Assembly: GCF_000308455.1 (NCBI RefSeq) | Contig: NZ_BAFP01000003.1 | Span: 1-64,000 of the forward strand | Length of the DNA: 64,000 nucleotides | Source of the DNA: Nocardia abscessus NBRC 100374 | GTDB lineage: Bacteria > Actinomycetota > Actinomycetes > Mycobacteriales > Mycobacteriaceae | Reading direction: 5' to 3' | Part shown: positions 17,746 to 26,184 of the stretch, in pieces | Position numbering within the stretch: position 1 is the first letter of the stretch | Layout: each line of letters opens with the position of its first letter | The notes under the pieces: generated by a model | The model's database searches: none | Told to the model about the DNA's origin: nothing | Seen by the model: only the letters and a program-made list of their open reading frames with translations | Made by a program: the position numbers and the translations under genes

Positions 17746-18540
17746 TCACGGAAGCCATGAAACATGGCCGCGCAGAACGGTGTAGCCGATGTACGCGACC
17801 GCGTCGATGGTCGCGTGGGCGAGAACCAGCGGCCAGAGCCGGTTGGTGCGCTGCCAGTAGCGGCCGAATATGACGCCCATCACAAAATTTCCGAGCCCGC
17901 CGCCCAATCCCTGGTACAAGTGATAGCTACCACGCAGCAGCGCGGAGGTGAGCAATGCCGAGTTCGCCGACCAACCGAGCCTGCGTAACCGGGTGAGCAG
18001 GAACGCCACCACGATGACCTCTTCGGCCACCGCGTTCGCGCAGGCCGACAGGATGAGCGCGGGCAGCCGCCACCAATAATCGCCCAGCGAGGCGGGCACG
18101 ATCGTCACGCTGAAGCCCAACGCGTGTGCGGCGAGATACAGCCCCAGCCCCGGCAGCCCGATGATCGCCGCCAGCGCCAGGCCCGGCAGCACGTCCGCGC
18201 GCCACCGGACCCGGTTCGCCAGCCCGATCAGGCGTGGCCCGATGCCGCCGCGCCACAGCAGATACAGCCCCAGCGCCGCCCATCCGACCAGTCGCAGCAC
18301 GCTGAGCAGCTGAAACAGCAGGTCGATGGTGGATTGCGTGGATCGCGACGGGTTCAGCGCGACGGTTCGGCCACCGATCCCGCCCGGGGCGAGCGCACTT
18401 TCCACCAGCGAGAGCGCGGCGCTGAGCCCGCTGAGCCCGAACGTGACGAGCAGCACCACGGTGATCTCGAGTTTGATCGCCAGCCGCTCCTGATCGGTCG
18501 GCTCGGCCTCGTCCCACTGGGCACCGGACTCCGCACGCAT
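17746..18540 (-). CDS. CPBP family intramembrane metalloprotease
   Basis: This 264-residue membrane protein has about seven hydrophobic helices. It carries the CPBP (Abi/Rce1-like) motifs: ANAVAEEVIVVAFLLTRL with the paired glutamates, then RGSYHLYQG, then LAHATIDAVAY. The family includes prenyl-protein proteases and self-immunity proteins; the substrate here is unknown. It is the first gene of a same-strand run with the LCP gene, after a gap of 123 bases. Confidence 0.85.
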   Translation of the reverse strand: MRAESGAQWDEAEPTDQERLAIKLEITVVLLVTFGLSGLSAALSLVESALAPGGIGGRTVALNPSRSTQSTIDLLFQLLSVLRLVGWAALGLYLLWRGGIGPRLIGLANRVRWRADVLPGLALAAIIGLPGLGLYLAAHALGFSVTIVPASLGDYWWRLPALILSACANAVAEEVIVVAFLLTRLRRLGWSANSALLTSALLRGSYHLYQGLGGGLGNFVMGVIFGRYWQRTNRLWPLVLAHATIDAVAYIGYTVLRGHVSWLP

Positions 18541-19065
18541 GGGTCGAATCTATTGCGCTCGCTCGGCCCGGCACGCGGGGCATCGGCGTCGGACCCGCTG
18601 ACGGGCCGCAACCGGCGTCGATACCGCCCACCTAAGCGGGGCGCCGTGCTCCCCGCAGCTGCCTGCCGGGACCTCGGCGACGGATGTGGTGGGCACCGCG
18701 ATCACGGCGTCGCCGCACTGCCACACGTGGTGCACGGACGCGGGCGTCGGATCGGTGCCGGGTATTAACCGACACTGCGTGCTCCGCGTGGCCGCGCGCA
18801 CTGCGTACTAACTCGGCGTCGATGTCGCCCATCTTCGGCGCGGCGCCACGCTTCGCGTCGTGGTCGCTCAACGCGGGCGCGCACCCGGTCGGAGCTTGCG
18901 CGTTTTCACCCGGTGCGGCGCAGGTCACCGCGCGAGCGGGCTGCGGAACCACGGAAATCGGCGAAAGACTGTGCGCACCAGAGTTTGTCAGCGTGCGGTT
19001 GCTCGCGGGCGGCCAGTCGACAAACGACGGCAGTGGGTGGGAACTGATCGCGTCGCTGGACCGGA
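18541..19065. other. 525-bp region holding a decayed gene copy
   Basis: The only identifiable content is a degraded partial copy of the neighbouring DUF2470 gene (18637-18822). The remaining sequence, including 18823-19065, shows no convincing gene. Confidence 0.55.
18637..18822 (-). pseudogene. Truncated, frameshifted copy of the DUF2470 gene
   Basis: This stretch is clearly homologous to 19619-19803, the 5' part of the neighbouring DUF2470 gene. In one frame it encodes PTPASVHHVWQCGDAVIAVP, against PAPASVHHVRQCGDAVIAVP in the intact gene. The preceding part (ELVRSARGHAEHAV, matching ERVRSACAHAEEAV) lies in another frame, so a frameshift separates them. No equivalent of the C-terminal DUF2470 domain follows. 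It looks like the remnant of a tandem duplication. Confidence 0.7.
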
Positions 19066-19833
19066 TCAGATGCGGCGCAGGCCGTTGAGGAACGGGCAGC
19101 CCGCCAACATGCGCACCGCCCGGCTGAGCGCCTCGATGTCATCGGCCGGCGCGCTGAACGGCAGGCGGAAGTCGTGGTCGCCGTCGTGTCCCTCCACCCG
19201 CAGGGTGAGTCCGTAGCGGTCGATGGCCAGCGGGTGCACGATGCCGCGTTGCAGGCGCGGCGGCAGGTGCCTGGCCAGCTGGGCGACGACGTCGGCGTGG
19301 TCGGCCTGCATGTGCTGCAGCCACGCGGATTCCATGGCGCAGAACGGATCCGGCTGAGCCAGCCGCAGCTCCTCGCTGCTCACCGACTCGGCGCCGGTCG
19401 AGTCGGCCACCACCGCGGAGTTGATCACCAGCCGCAGCAGGGTGGCGCCGAAGCCGATGTCGAGCAGCCCGGGATGGGGGTTCTCCTTGGCCACCTCGGT
19501 GGCCAGCGCGCGCTGCGCCTGCGTGGGCACCGCGCGCACCCAGCCGCGCAGCCAGACCAGTGCGCGCACCGGCTCGCGCAGCGGCAGCGGGGCGTGGTCG
19601 GTGAGCTCGAGCACCGCGGGCGCGCCGTGCTCCCCGGAGTTGCCCGCCAGTACCGCGGCGACCGACGCGGTGGGTACCGCGATCACGGCGTCGCCGCACT
19701 GCCGTACGTGGTGCACGGACGCGGGCGCCGGATCGATACCCGGCATGGCCAGCACCGCTTCCTCCGCGTGGGCGCACGCGCTGCGCACCCGCTCGGCGGT
19801 GGACGGTGCGACGGTCAGGGACGGACGCGGCAT
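19066..19833 (-). CDS. DUF2470 domain protein, probable haem/iron-related
   Basis: This 255-residue protein has a DUF2470-like C-terminus (AWLQHMQADHADVVAQLARH and YGLTLRVEGHDGDHDFRLPF), a domain found in haem oxygenase- and haem-iron-use-related proteins. It corresponds by position to Rv3839, an IdeR-repressed gene in M. tuberculosis (from memory). A strong IdeR box lies about 40 bases upstream of the start, so repression by iron is likely. There is no signal peptide. A decayed copy of its 5' half lies downstream. The biochemical activity is unknown. Confidence 0.8.
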   Translation of the reverse strand: MPRPSLTVAPSTAERVRSACAHAEEAVLAMPGIDPAPASVHHVRQCGDAVIAVPTASVAAVLAGNSGEHGAPAVLELTDHAPLPLREPVRALVWLRGWVRAVPTQAQRALATEVAKENPHPGLLDIGFGATLLRLVINSAVVADSTGAESVSSEELRLAQPDPFCAMESAWLQHMQADHADVVAQLARHLPPRLQRGIVHPLAIDRYGLTLRVEGHDGDHDFRLPFSAPADDIEALSRAVRMLAGCPFLNGLRRI

Positions 19834-19873
19834 ACAAACCTCCGTGGAGCGGGCGGTGCTTCAGCGTGCTGAT

Positions 19874-19892
19874 TTAGGTTACCCTAAGCTAA
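19874..19892. promoter_or_regulatory. IdeR (iron) box
   Basis: TTAGGTTACCCTAAGCTAA matches the IdeR consensus TTAGGTTAGGCTAACCTAA at 16 of 19 positions. It lies in the divergent gap between the DUF2470 gene and the small plus-strand gene, and could control either or both. Confidence 0.8.
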
Positions 19893-19984
19893 GTGACGAA
19901 GTCTTGTTCCGCAAGCGTTTCGATCGAGTCGAGCGAAGGGAACTGACTGGATTCCGGACCGATCGGGCTTGTTACGGTGAGGGC

Positions 19985-20398
19985 GTGGCGGAAGGGATGG
20001 AATCCGGGCAACCGGTGCTGGTGACGTTGTCCGCGCCCCCGCGGCGCGGCTTGGCCGACGGCTTGGTCCGCAACATCGGCGCAAGCCCTGCCGCGCCGAT
20101 CTTGGAGTTGAACGCTCCCGATGCCGAGATCGCCGACTTCCTCGCCCACGTGGCCCACACCGATACCGGTTTCGTCGCGCGCACCTCCTCCGCGGAGCGT
20201 GCGGTGGCGATCGTCGCGGCCACGGCGGCCGCCCTGTGCGGCGACGACATCGGCGCCGCCTTGCGCAACCCCGATATCGACTTCCTGACCTCCCTGAAGC
20301 CCCCGGCCGTCGAGGCGGTGCGATCCGTTCTGCTTGCCGTGGAAACCGAGGCCGCCGACCGGGTGAACGACGCGTTGCGGGTGCTCAACGGAGGTTGA
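19985..20398 (+). CDS. Small conserved hypothetical protein
   Basis: This 137-residue soluble protein has no recognised domain. Features include a basic N-terminal stretch (SAPPRRGLADGLVRNIG) and a helical C-terminus (LKPPAVEAVRSVLLAVETEAADRVNDALRVL). The GTG at 19985 follows GGTGAGG; an ATG at 19997 is an alternative. It diverges from the IdeR-boxed DUF2470 gene, so iron control is possible. It ends 95 bases before pheA. Confidence 0.6.
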   Translation: MAEGMESGQPVLVTLSAPPRRGLADGLVRNIGASPAAPILELNAPDAEIADFLAHVAHTDTGFVARTSSAERAVAIVAATAAALCGDDIGAALRNPDIDFLTSLKPPAVEAVRSVLLAVETEAADRVNDALRVLNGG

Positions 20399-20493
20399 AC
20401 GGTGCTCGTGCGGCCGTGGAACAGCGGCCGTGCGGTGGCCGGGCACTTGCAATCGGTGGGGAGCCGGGCGAGCGCGCAAGTAATCTCGTAAAC

Positions 20494-21408
20494 GTGCCGC
20501 GAATCGCGTACTTCGGGCCGTCCGGAACCTTCACCGAGATGGCCCTCGCTCAACTCGAATCCTCGGGGACCTTCGAAGGACCCGTGGAACGGATTGCCGC
20601 GCCCAGCCAAGGGGCCGCGCTCGACCTGATCCGCTCCGGCGACGTGGACGGCGCGGTGGTGCCGATCGAGAGCTCTGTCGAGGGGTCGATCTCGGCGACG
20701 CTGGACTCGCTGGCAATCGGCCCGCGTCTACAGATCGTCGCCGAGACCGAACTCGAGGTGAGCTTCACGATCCTCGGCAAGCCGGGCGCCGCGCTGTCGG
20801 ACGTGCGCACCCTCGCCGCGTATCCCGTCGCCGCCGCGCAGGTACGGACGTGGGTGGCGCGGCACCTCCCGCAGGCGCAGTCCTACACTTCGGCGTCCAA
20901 CGCCGCGGCCGCCGAAGACGTGGTGGCGGGCCATGCCGACGCCGCCGTGTCGACCGCCCTGGCGGGAGAACGGCTCGGATTGATCGCACTCGCATCCGGT
21001 GTCGCCGACCACGAGCAGGCGATCACGCGTTTCGTGCTGTGCACCCGTCCCACGGTGGCGCCGCCCCCCACCGGAACCGACCGCACCTCGATCGTGCTGG
21101 AGTTGCCGAACGTACCGGGCTCACTGATGCGCGCCTTCGCCGAATTCGCGACGCGCGGTATCGATCTCACCAGGATCGAGTCGCGTCCCACCCGAACCGG
21201 CATGGGCACCTACCGTTTCTATCTCGACTGTGTCGGGCACATCGATGACACGGCGGTGGCCGAGGCGCTCAAGGCACTGCACCGCACCGCCCGGATCCGC
21301 TTTCTCGGATCCTGGCCAGCGACTTCGGCGACCGGCGCGCCGCCACCGTCGGACGAAGCCGCGGCGGAGTGGTTGATCCAGTTGAGAAAGGGGATGGCGG
21401 ACCTATGA
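20494..21408 (+). CDS. pheA: Prephenate dehydratase
   Basis: This 304-residue enzyme converts prephenate to phenylpyruvate in phenylalanine synthesis. The N-terminal periplasmic-binding-like catalytic domain opens with IAYFGPSGTFTEMAL and has IESSVEGSI and the ITRFVLC (TRF) motif. A C-terminal ACT domain (VPGSLMRAFAEFATRGIDLTRIESRP) should bind phenylalanine for feedback inhibition. There is no chorismate mutase fusion. The GTG at 20494 gives the expected N-terminus. It overlaps the phosphoglycerate mutase gene by 4 bases (ATGA). Confidence 0.95.
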   Translation: MPRIAYFGPSGTFTEMALAQLESSGTFEGPVERIAAPSQGAALDLIRSGDVDGAVVPIESSVEGSISATLDSLAIGPRLQIVAETELEVSFTILGKPGAALSDVRTLAAYPVAAAQVRTWVARHLPQAQSYTSASNAAAAEDVVAGHADAAVSTALAGERLGLIALASGVADHEQAITRFVLCTRPTVAPPPTGTDRTSIVLELPNVPGSLMRAFAEFATRGIDLTRIESRPTRTGMGTYRFYLDCVGHIDDTAVAEALKALHRTARIRFLGSWPATSATGAPPPSDEAAAEWLIQLRKGMADL

Positions 21409-22073
21409 CCGGAAGGTTGATCCTGGTCCGGCACGGCGAGACCGAAGGCAACGTCGCCAAGCTGCTGGACACCAGGATCCCAGGTTTACCCCTGACCGAA
21501 CGCGGTGCGGCACAGGCGAAGACGTTCGGTGAGGGCCTGCTCCGTCCGCCGAAGGTGCTGTTCTCCTCGGCGGCGCTGCGCGCGCGGCAGACCGCGAGCT
21601 ACATCGAGGCGGCGACCGGTGTGGCCGCCATGGTGCTCGACGGATTACACGAGGTACAAGCCGGTGCCCTGGAGGGGCAGCACGGCGAGGAGGCCCACCG
21701 GACCTTCCAGCAGATCTACCGTGCCTGGCACGAAGGGGATCTCACGCTACGGGTGCCCGGTGGAGAATCCGCCCAGGACGTCCTGGACCGGTTTCTGCCC
21801 GTGATCGCGGAATTGCGGAACACGTACCTGACGCCCGACGACGAGGGCCATGGCGACGTGATGGTGGTCAGTCACGGCGCCGCCATGCGGCTCGTGGGCC
21901 GCACTCTCGCGGATGTACGTCCGCCGTTCACCACGAACAACCACTTGGACAACACCGAGACCATCGAGTTGGTCCCGGTGCCGGACGGCGGTTGGGAGTG
22001 CATTCGCTGGGGCCGGTTCACGCCGCCGTTCGGATACGACGTCGCGCCGACCTCCGACGACCCGATGGGCTAG
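21405..22073 (+). CDS. Histidine phosphatase (phosphoglycerate mutase family)
   Basis: This 222-residue protein has the histidine phosphatase core: LILVRHGETEGN with the catalytic RHG, then SSAALRARQTA, a Glu in LHEVQAGALEG, and VVSHGAAMRL with the second His. It could be a phosphatase rather than a glycolytic mutase; it lacks the length and insertions of GpmA. It overlaps pheA by ATGA, so the two are probably translated together, as in the Rv3838c-Rv3837c pair. Confidence 0.88.
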   Translation: MTGRLILVRHGETEGNVAKLLDTRIPGLPLTERGAAQAKTFGEGLLRPPKVLFSSAALRARQTASYIEAATGVAAMVLDGLHEVQAGALEGQHGEEAHRTFQQIYRAWHEGDLTLRVPGGESAQDVLDRFLPVIAELRNTYLTPDDEGHGDVMVVSHGAAMRLVGRTLADVRPPFTTNNHLDNTETIELVPVPDGGWECIRWGRFTPPFGYDVAPTSDDPMG

Positions 22074-22092
22074 CGTCGCCTGCTCGGTGCGG

Positions 22093-22920
22093 TCAGGAGA
22101 GCTTCGGATTCCGGGGGAAATCTTCGCGTTCCGGCAGGGAGCTGATCAGGTCCTGCACCGCCGTGCGCAGGCGTGCGGGCGTGCCGCTGCTGAGTGACGT
22201 CCACTTCACGCCGTCGTCGGACTTGCTCGCCGTCGCGATGAATCGCCCTGCGCGCGTGTTGAAGACGGCTATGTGATTGTCCGCCACGTCTCTGCTGCCG
22301 TCGCCGTACACCACGCCGACGATCTCGGCGTACGAGTGGATCTCGACCAGTGCCGCGGCCAAGGTCTTCGCATCCTGACTGGGGTTGCCCACCTTCGTCA
22401 GCCGCTCCGCGGTGGCCGCGGCATCGCCGGTGTCGCCGAAGATCGTGGCCAGCTCTTCGGTCGGGGCGTTCATGCCGTACAGCTCGAGCGGCTCGGCGTA
22501 GCCGAGTGCTGCGAGAACAGTGCCGGGCAGGTCGGTTCCCGCCTCATCGAGGACATAGGAGTCCTGCCCCCGCAGGGCGACGACCGGAAGGTCGACGCCC
22601 TGCGCCAGACAAAAGCGGCTCACCCACCCGTCGACGACCAACCGCAGCGCGATGATCCAGTGGGGCCGGTTCAGCGCGCACAGCCGATTCTCCAGATCGC
22701 GATGCACGACACCGTCGATGAGGAGGTTGCGTTGGGCGAGCGACTCGACGGCCGCGTCCATCGCCGCCTTGTGGTCGGTCAGGTTGTCGTAGCGTGCCCG
22801 GGCGTTCAGGACGACGGGGACTTCGATCTGCAGTTTCTCCACGAGAAACTGCATCTCATCGAGCGACAACACGACCGCCTCGAGCGTCGACGGGTCGCGG
22901 CCCGCACCGAGTACGGTCAC
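22093..22920 (-). CDS. EspG-family ESX secretion-associated chaperone
   Basis: This 275-residue protein resembles EspG, the cytosolic chaperone that binds PE/PPE pairs before type VII secretion. Matching features are an opening strand-helix region (LSLDEMQFLVEKLQIEVPVVL), the mid-region VVHRDLENRLCALNRPHW, and a C-terminal strand set ending in a TSLSSGTPARLRTAVQDLI helix. It overlaps the PPE gene by 4 bases (ATGA), which supports the assignment. No ESX core components are in the window. Confidence 0.75.
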   Translation of the reverse strand: MTVLGAGRDPSTLEAVVLSLDEMQFLVEKLQIEVPVVLNARARYDNLTDHKAAMDAAVESLAQRNLLIDGVVHRDLENRLCALNRPHWIIALRLVVDGWVSRFCLAQGVDLPVVALRGQDSYVLDEAGTDLPGTVLAALGYAEPLELYGMNAPTEELATIFGDTGDAAATAERLTKVGNPSQDAKTLAAALVEIHSYAEIVGVVYGDGSRDVADNHIAVFNTRAGRFIATASKSDDGVKWTSLSSGTPARLRTAVQDLISSLPEREDFPRNPKLS

Positions 22921-24086
22921 CTAGCCGTCCCGCTGGTGTCACCACCGATGACGCCGTCGGCGGTGAACCGGCCGTCGTTGAAGTGCTCGGTCGACCGCAG
23001 GTAATCCCGGCCGTTGTGCTCGGACTCGTCGTCCTCGTCGCTACGAGCCTGATTACCGAGCAGGGGGTTGCCGCTGCCGCTGTTCGCCGACCGGACCGGT
23101 GCCGCCTCGGGAGCCTTCACCGCGACGGTCTCCTGCACCTGAGCGGCGCCGCCACCGATCGTGCCGCTCGAGCCCCAGCCTTCCGGAAGCTTGAGCGTGC
23201 CGTTGCTGATGCCCGCGGACCCGAGGCCGGAGAACGACACCGCGCGAGTCGAGGCGCCGGCCGCGGTGGCCGCCGCGCCGACGCCCACGGCCATCGGAGC
23301 CATACCGGAGAAGGCGGGCGCGGAGGTGCTGGTGGCCGCCGCGATCGCGCTGCCTGCCACATTTCCGACGGTGGAGACGCCCGTGGTCGCGATCGAGCCG
23401 ACGGCCTGAGCGGCCTGGGTGGCCGCGCTCGCCACACCGGGGTTGCTCAAGAACGCCTGGGTGGCGGCGACGGCAGCCTGGATCGGATCGGCCGGGACCT
23501 CGCTCGCCGATTCCGCCGCCTGCTCGGGGGTAGCCGTGCCCGCGCCCTTGGCGATCGGGGGCGGCTGCACGAACTCGGCCGGGGTCGCGACCATGGCGCT
23601 GGTCGCGGCCTCGTAGGTCTCCATCACCAGCGCGGCACGGATGTCCATGGCGTGCCTGGCGACTTCCGCGACCTCGAACGCGCCGCTCAACACGCCCGGC
23701 GGGTTCGCCGACGCGGCCAAGGCGGTGTTGACGGCCGCGATCTCGGGCGGGCTCGGCATCGCCAGCGCGGCGACGGTGTACGCGGTGGCATTGGCCGCGG
23801 CCTTCGCCCCCATCGCGGCCGCTTGCACGCCCTGCTGCTCGGACCAGCCGAGGAAGCCCGTGAGCTTGCCCAGCGCCGCGATACCGTTGATGCCCTGCAT
23901 TCCGACGCCGAGTTCGGCCATCACTCGGGCGACGGTCGTGGTCGCGTCGATCCAGGCGGCGGTGAGCCCGCCCCATGCGGTGGCGGCGGCCGAGATCGGG
24001 ATCGCGTGCGCGCCCGCGTGAAGGGTGGCCGAATTGATCTCCGATGGGCGCGCAGCCCAGATCACCCCGGTGACTCCTGCAACCAT
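22917..24086 (-). CDS. PPE family protein
   Basis: This 389-residue protein has a PPE-type N-terminal helical domain: WAARPSEINSATLHAGAHA, then AATAWGGL with a WxG turn, then GMQGINGIAALGKLTGFLGW. The C-terminal half is Ala/Gly/Ser/Thr-rich and probably unstructured. PPE proteins pair with a PE partner and leave through an ESX system; the PE gene lies 45 bases upstream. I did not see a clear YxxxD/E secretion motif. Confidence 0.8.
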   Translation of the reverse strand: MVAGVTGVIWAARPSEINSATLHAGAHAIPISAAATAWGGLTAAWIDATTTVARVMAELGVGMQGINGIAALGKLTGFLGWSEQQGVQAAAMGAKAAANATAYTVAALAMPSPPEIAAVNTALAASANPPGVLSGAFEVAEVARHAMDIRAALVMETYEAATSAMVATPAEFVQPPPIAKGAGTATPEQAAESASEVPADPIQAAVAATQAFLSNPGVASAATQAAQAVGSIATTGVSTVGNVAGSAIAAATSTSAPAFSGMAPMAVGVGAAATAAGASTRAVSFSGLGSAGISNGTLKLPEGWGSSGTIGGGAAQVQETVAVKAPEAAPVRSANSGSGNPLLGNQARSDEDDESEHNGRDYLRSTEHFNDGRFTADGVIGGDTSGTAR

Positions 24087-24131
24087 GTTCGACTTCTCCC
24101 CTGCTTGAAACGTTGTTTTCTGGTCTCGGAA

Positions 24132-24443
24132 CTACACCTGGATGGCGCTGATGCTCGCGGCGCGCACCACATCACCTGCGACGTGCTGGGCCAGCTGCGT
24201 GCGCAGCGTCGCCGCCGCGTGGTGGCATTCCAGAATCGCCTGCGCGATCGCCCGGTCGTGCGACATCGCGCCCTGGTTGAAATGGCTCGCGCCGAGGAAC
24301 GAGACTTCTTCGGCGCCGGAGGGCAGCACGTGCGTCGCGGGCGCGGTGATCGCCGCGGCGGCGGCCAGGCGTTCGGCGACGAGGTCGAGTTCGGCCGCGG
24401 CGGCGAGAATGGCTTCGGGTGCGATCAGTACATGTCCAACCAT
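24132..24443 (-). CDS. PE family protein
   Basis: This 103-residue helical protein has the PE domain pattern: HVLIAPEAILAAAAELDLVA, a turn (ATHVLPSGAEEVSFLGA), then a second long helix. It is the first gene of a PE-PPE-EspG operon. The PE signature replaces Pro-Glu with the usual APE context near residue 9. The expected partner is the adjacent PPE protein. ESX type is unknown. Confidence 0.78.
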   Translation of the reverse strand: MVGHVLIAPEAILAAAAELDLVAERLAAAAAITAPATHVLPSGAEEVSFLGASHFNQGAMSHDRAIAQAILECHHAAATLRTQLAQHVAGDVVRAASISAIQV

Positions 24444-24607
24444 GACTCGACTCCTTCTAGTGGCTGTGGGGCGGAACCACGAGAATTCCCCCTTCGAGTG
24501 ATAGGACGCGACAGCAACGCGATCGGTTCCATCGAATCCCCAGTTTTTCGATCTCCGTGCCGATTACACACCCACCGCTTGGGGTACGCAATACAGCTCG
24601 GTCCAGA

Positions 24608-24958
24608 CTATCCCCATCCCAGCTGATGCAGGCGGTCTTCGTCAATGCCGAAATAGTGTGCGATCTCATGGATCACGGTGATCGCCACCTCTTCCACCAC
24701 TTCCGCCTCGTCGGAACAGAGTTCGAGTATGACTTCGCGGTAGATGGTCACCGTGTCCGGAAGCGCTCCGCCGTACTGACTGTCGCGTTCGGTGAGAGCG
24801 ATGCCGTGATACAGGCCCAGCAGATGTGGATCTTCCGGATTGCGCGGCTCGATCAGCACCACCACGTTGTCGATCGCGCGGGTCAGCTCGGGCGGAATGA
24901 GATCCAGTGCGTCGCCGACCAATTCCTCGAACCGGTCGTCGGACATCGAGACGGGCAT
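24608..24958 (-). CDS. Small zincin-like metallopeptidase
   Basis: This 116-residue protein has HEIAHYFGIDEDRLHQLGWG at its C-terminus. His97, His101 and a later acidic residue fit the minimal zincin site of the DUF1025/Rv3836 family. Conserved lead-in segments include LYHGIALTER and DTVTIYRE. There is no signal peptide, so it acts in the cytosol if active. Its natural substrate is unknown. It follows the septum-formation gene by 10 bases and probably shares its transcript. Confidence 0.85.
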   Translation of the reverse strand: MPVSMSDDRFEELVGDALDLIPPELTRAIDNVVVLIEPRNPEDPHLLGLYHGIALTERDSQYGGALPDTVTIYREVILELCSDEAEVVEEVAITVIHEIAHYFGIDEDRLHQLGWG

Positions 24959-24968
24959 CGGCGCTCGG

Positions 24969-26108
24969 CTACCTCGGCTGGGGCTGCGGCGGCAGCGGCG
25001 CGGCGCCGGGCAGCGGTGCGGGCGTGGAACGTCCGCTGTTCGGCGGCGGCACCGGAGCCTGGCCGTTGATCAGGATGTCGCCCTTGGCCGACCCGGTGAT
25101 CGGCGCGAAGCCCTCCCGATCGGCGCCCTTGCCGATCATGCAGTCCAGCTTGCGGCTGCCCGCCATCCAACTGCGGGCGTCGATGTAGTCGAAGAACAGC
25201 GTGAGCGTCTTGTTGCGGATGACGTCCGGCGCGCCCAGGTACTCGGTCGAGGTGCGGGAGCACTCCTCCTCCACGAACTTGTCCTGCTCCTCTTTCGCGG
25301 GCGGGCCGCCGGTGAAGTGAGTGGCGAGGTCGACGGTGGCGACGATCTCCACGGCGTGCGGCTGGGCGCAGTCCACCGGATCGGTGGGCAGGTTCTGGTT
25401 GATGCCGAGGCACACGCCCGGCTCGTACACCCTGGACTGATCGTGCTCGGTGGCGCTGCCGACCGACGGCGGCGTGCCGACGCTGGCCGCGACCTGCAAT
25501 CCGCAGCGCAGCGTGCGGTCTCCGTGCTGCCAGCCGTCCGGGCTCGGGTACATCAGCCCGACGATGTACTTGCCGCGCGGGTCGAAGCGGCCCGACATGT
25601 ACTTCTGCACGGCTGGCACGCAGTGCTCTTCCTTCAGTTCGGTGAGCCGCAGCGAGTCCGGGAACCGCGAGCCGGGGCCGAACTCCTTACCCGGATACCT
25701 GCTCATGTCGATGTCGGCCGCGACCTCGAACATGTGCTTGCTCGCGCAGTTGACCTTGACCAGGTCGGACCGGTCGGGCTTGGTCCAGCTCAGGCAGTCG
25801 CCCTTGGCCGCCGTGCCGAACTCCTTGTCCAGCACGGGCTGTGCCGGCGAGCCGGGATTGTGGGCCTCGAGGCCCGTCTCGTTGTCGAAGCCGGTCACGA
25901 ACAACGTCACCAGGGCCGCGACCACGGCGCCGACGGCTACCGCGAGCAGGCCCCAGCGCAATGTGCGCGCCGACAGACGCACGTCGCGCAGTTCGCTCTC
26001 GGCGAGCGCCGCCTTGGCCGAGTCGAACGAGCGGCGCACCGCGTCGGCGCGCGACGACGCGCCGCGCTTGGGCGCCTTCGGGGACCGGGACACATGTTCG
26101 GAGGACAT
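24969..26108 (-). CDS. Septum formation family protein (membrane-anchored)
   Basis: This 379-residue protein has a basic cytoplasmic N-terminus of about 50 residues, one transmembrane helix (WGLLAVAVGAVVAALVTLFV) and an extracytoplasmic region. That region has two similar cysteine-bearing halves (GDCLSWTKPDRSDLVKVNC and PGVCLGINQNLPTDPVDC), the pattern of the septum formation family. It ends in a Pro-rich tail. It corresponds to Rv3835 by position beside the zincin and serS. A role at the division septum is only the family name's suggestion. Confidence 0.78.
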   Translation of the reverse strand: MSSEHVSRSPKAPKRGASSRADAVRRSFDSAKAALAESELRDVRLSARTLRWGLLAVAVGAVVAALVTLFVTGFDNETGLEAHNPGSPAQPVLDKEFGTAAKGDCLSWTKPDRSDLVKVNCASKHMFEVAADIDMSRYPGKEFGPGSRFPDSLRLTELKEEHCVPAVQKYMSGRFDPRGKYIVGLMYPSPDGWQHGDRTLRCGLQVAASVGTPPSVGSATEHDQSRVYEPGVCLGINQNLPTDPVDCAQPHAVEIVATVDLATHFTGGPPAKEEQDKFVEEECSRTSTEYLGAPDVIRNKTLTLFFDYIDARSWMAGSRKLDCMIGKGADREGFAPITGSAKGDILINGQAPVPPPNSGRSTPAPLPGAAPLPPQPQPR

Positions 26109-26184
26109 CGCGGTCCATCATGGCAGCGTCGGTGCCGTGGTGCCACGACCTGCCCCGATCGGCGCGGCACGAGCCGCGGGTGGT

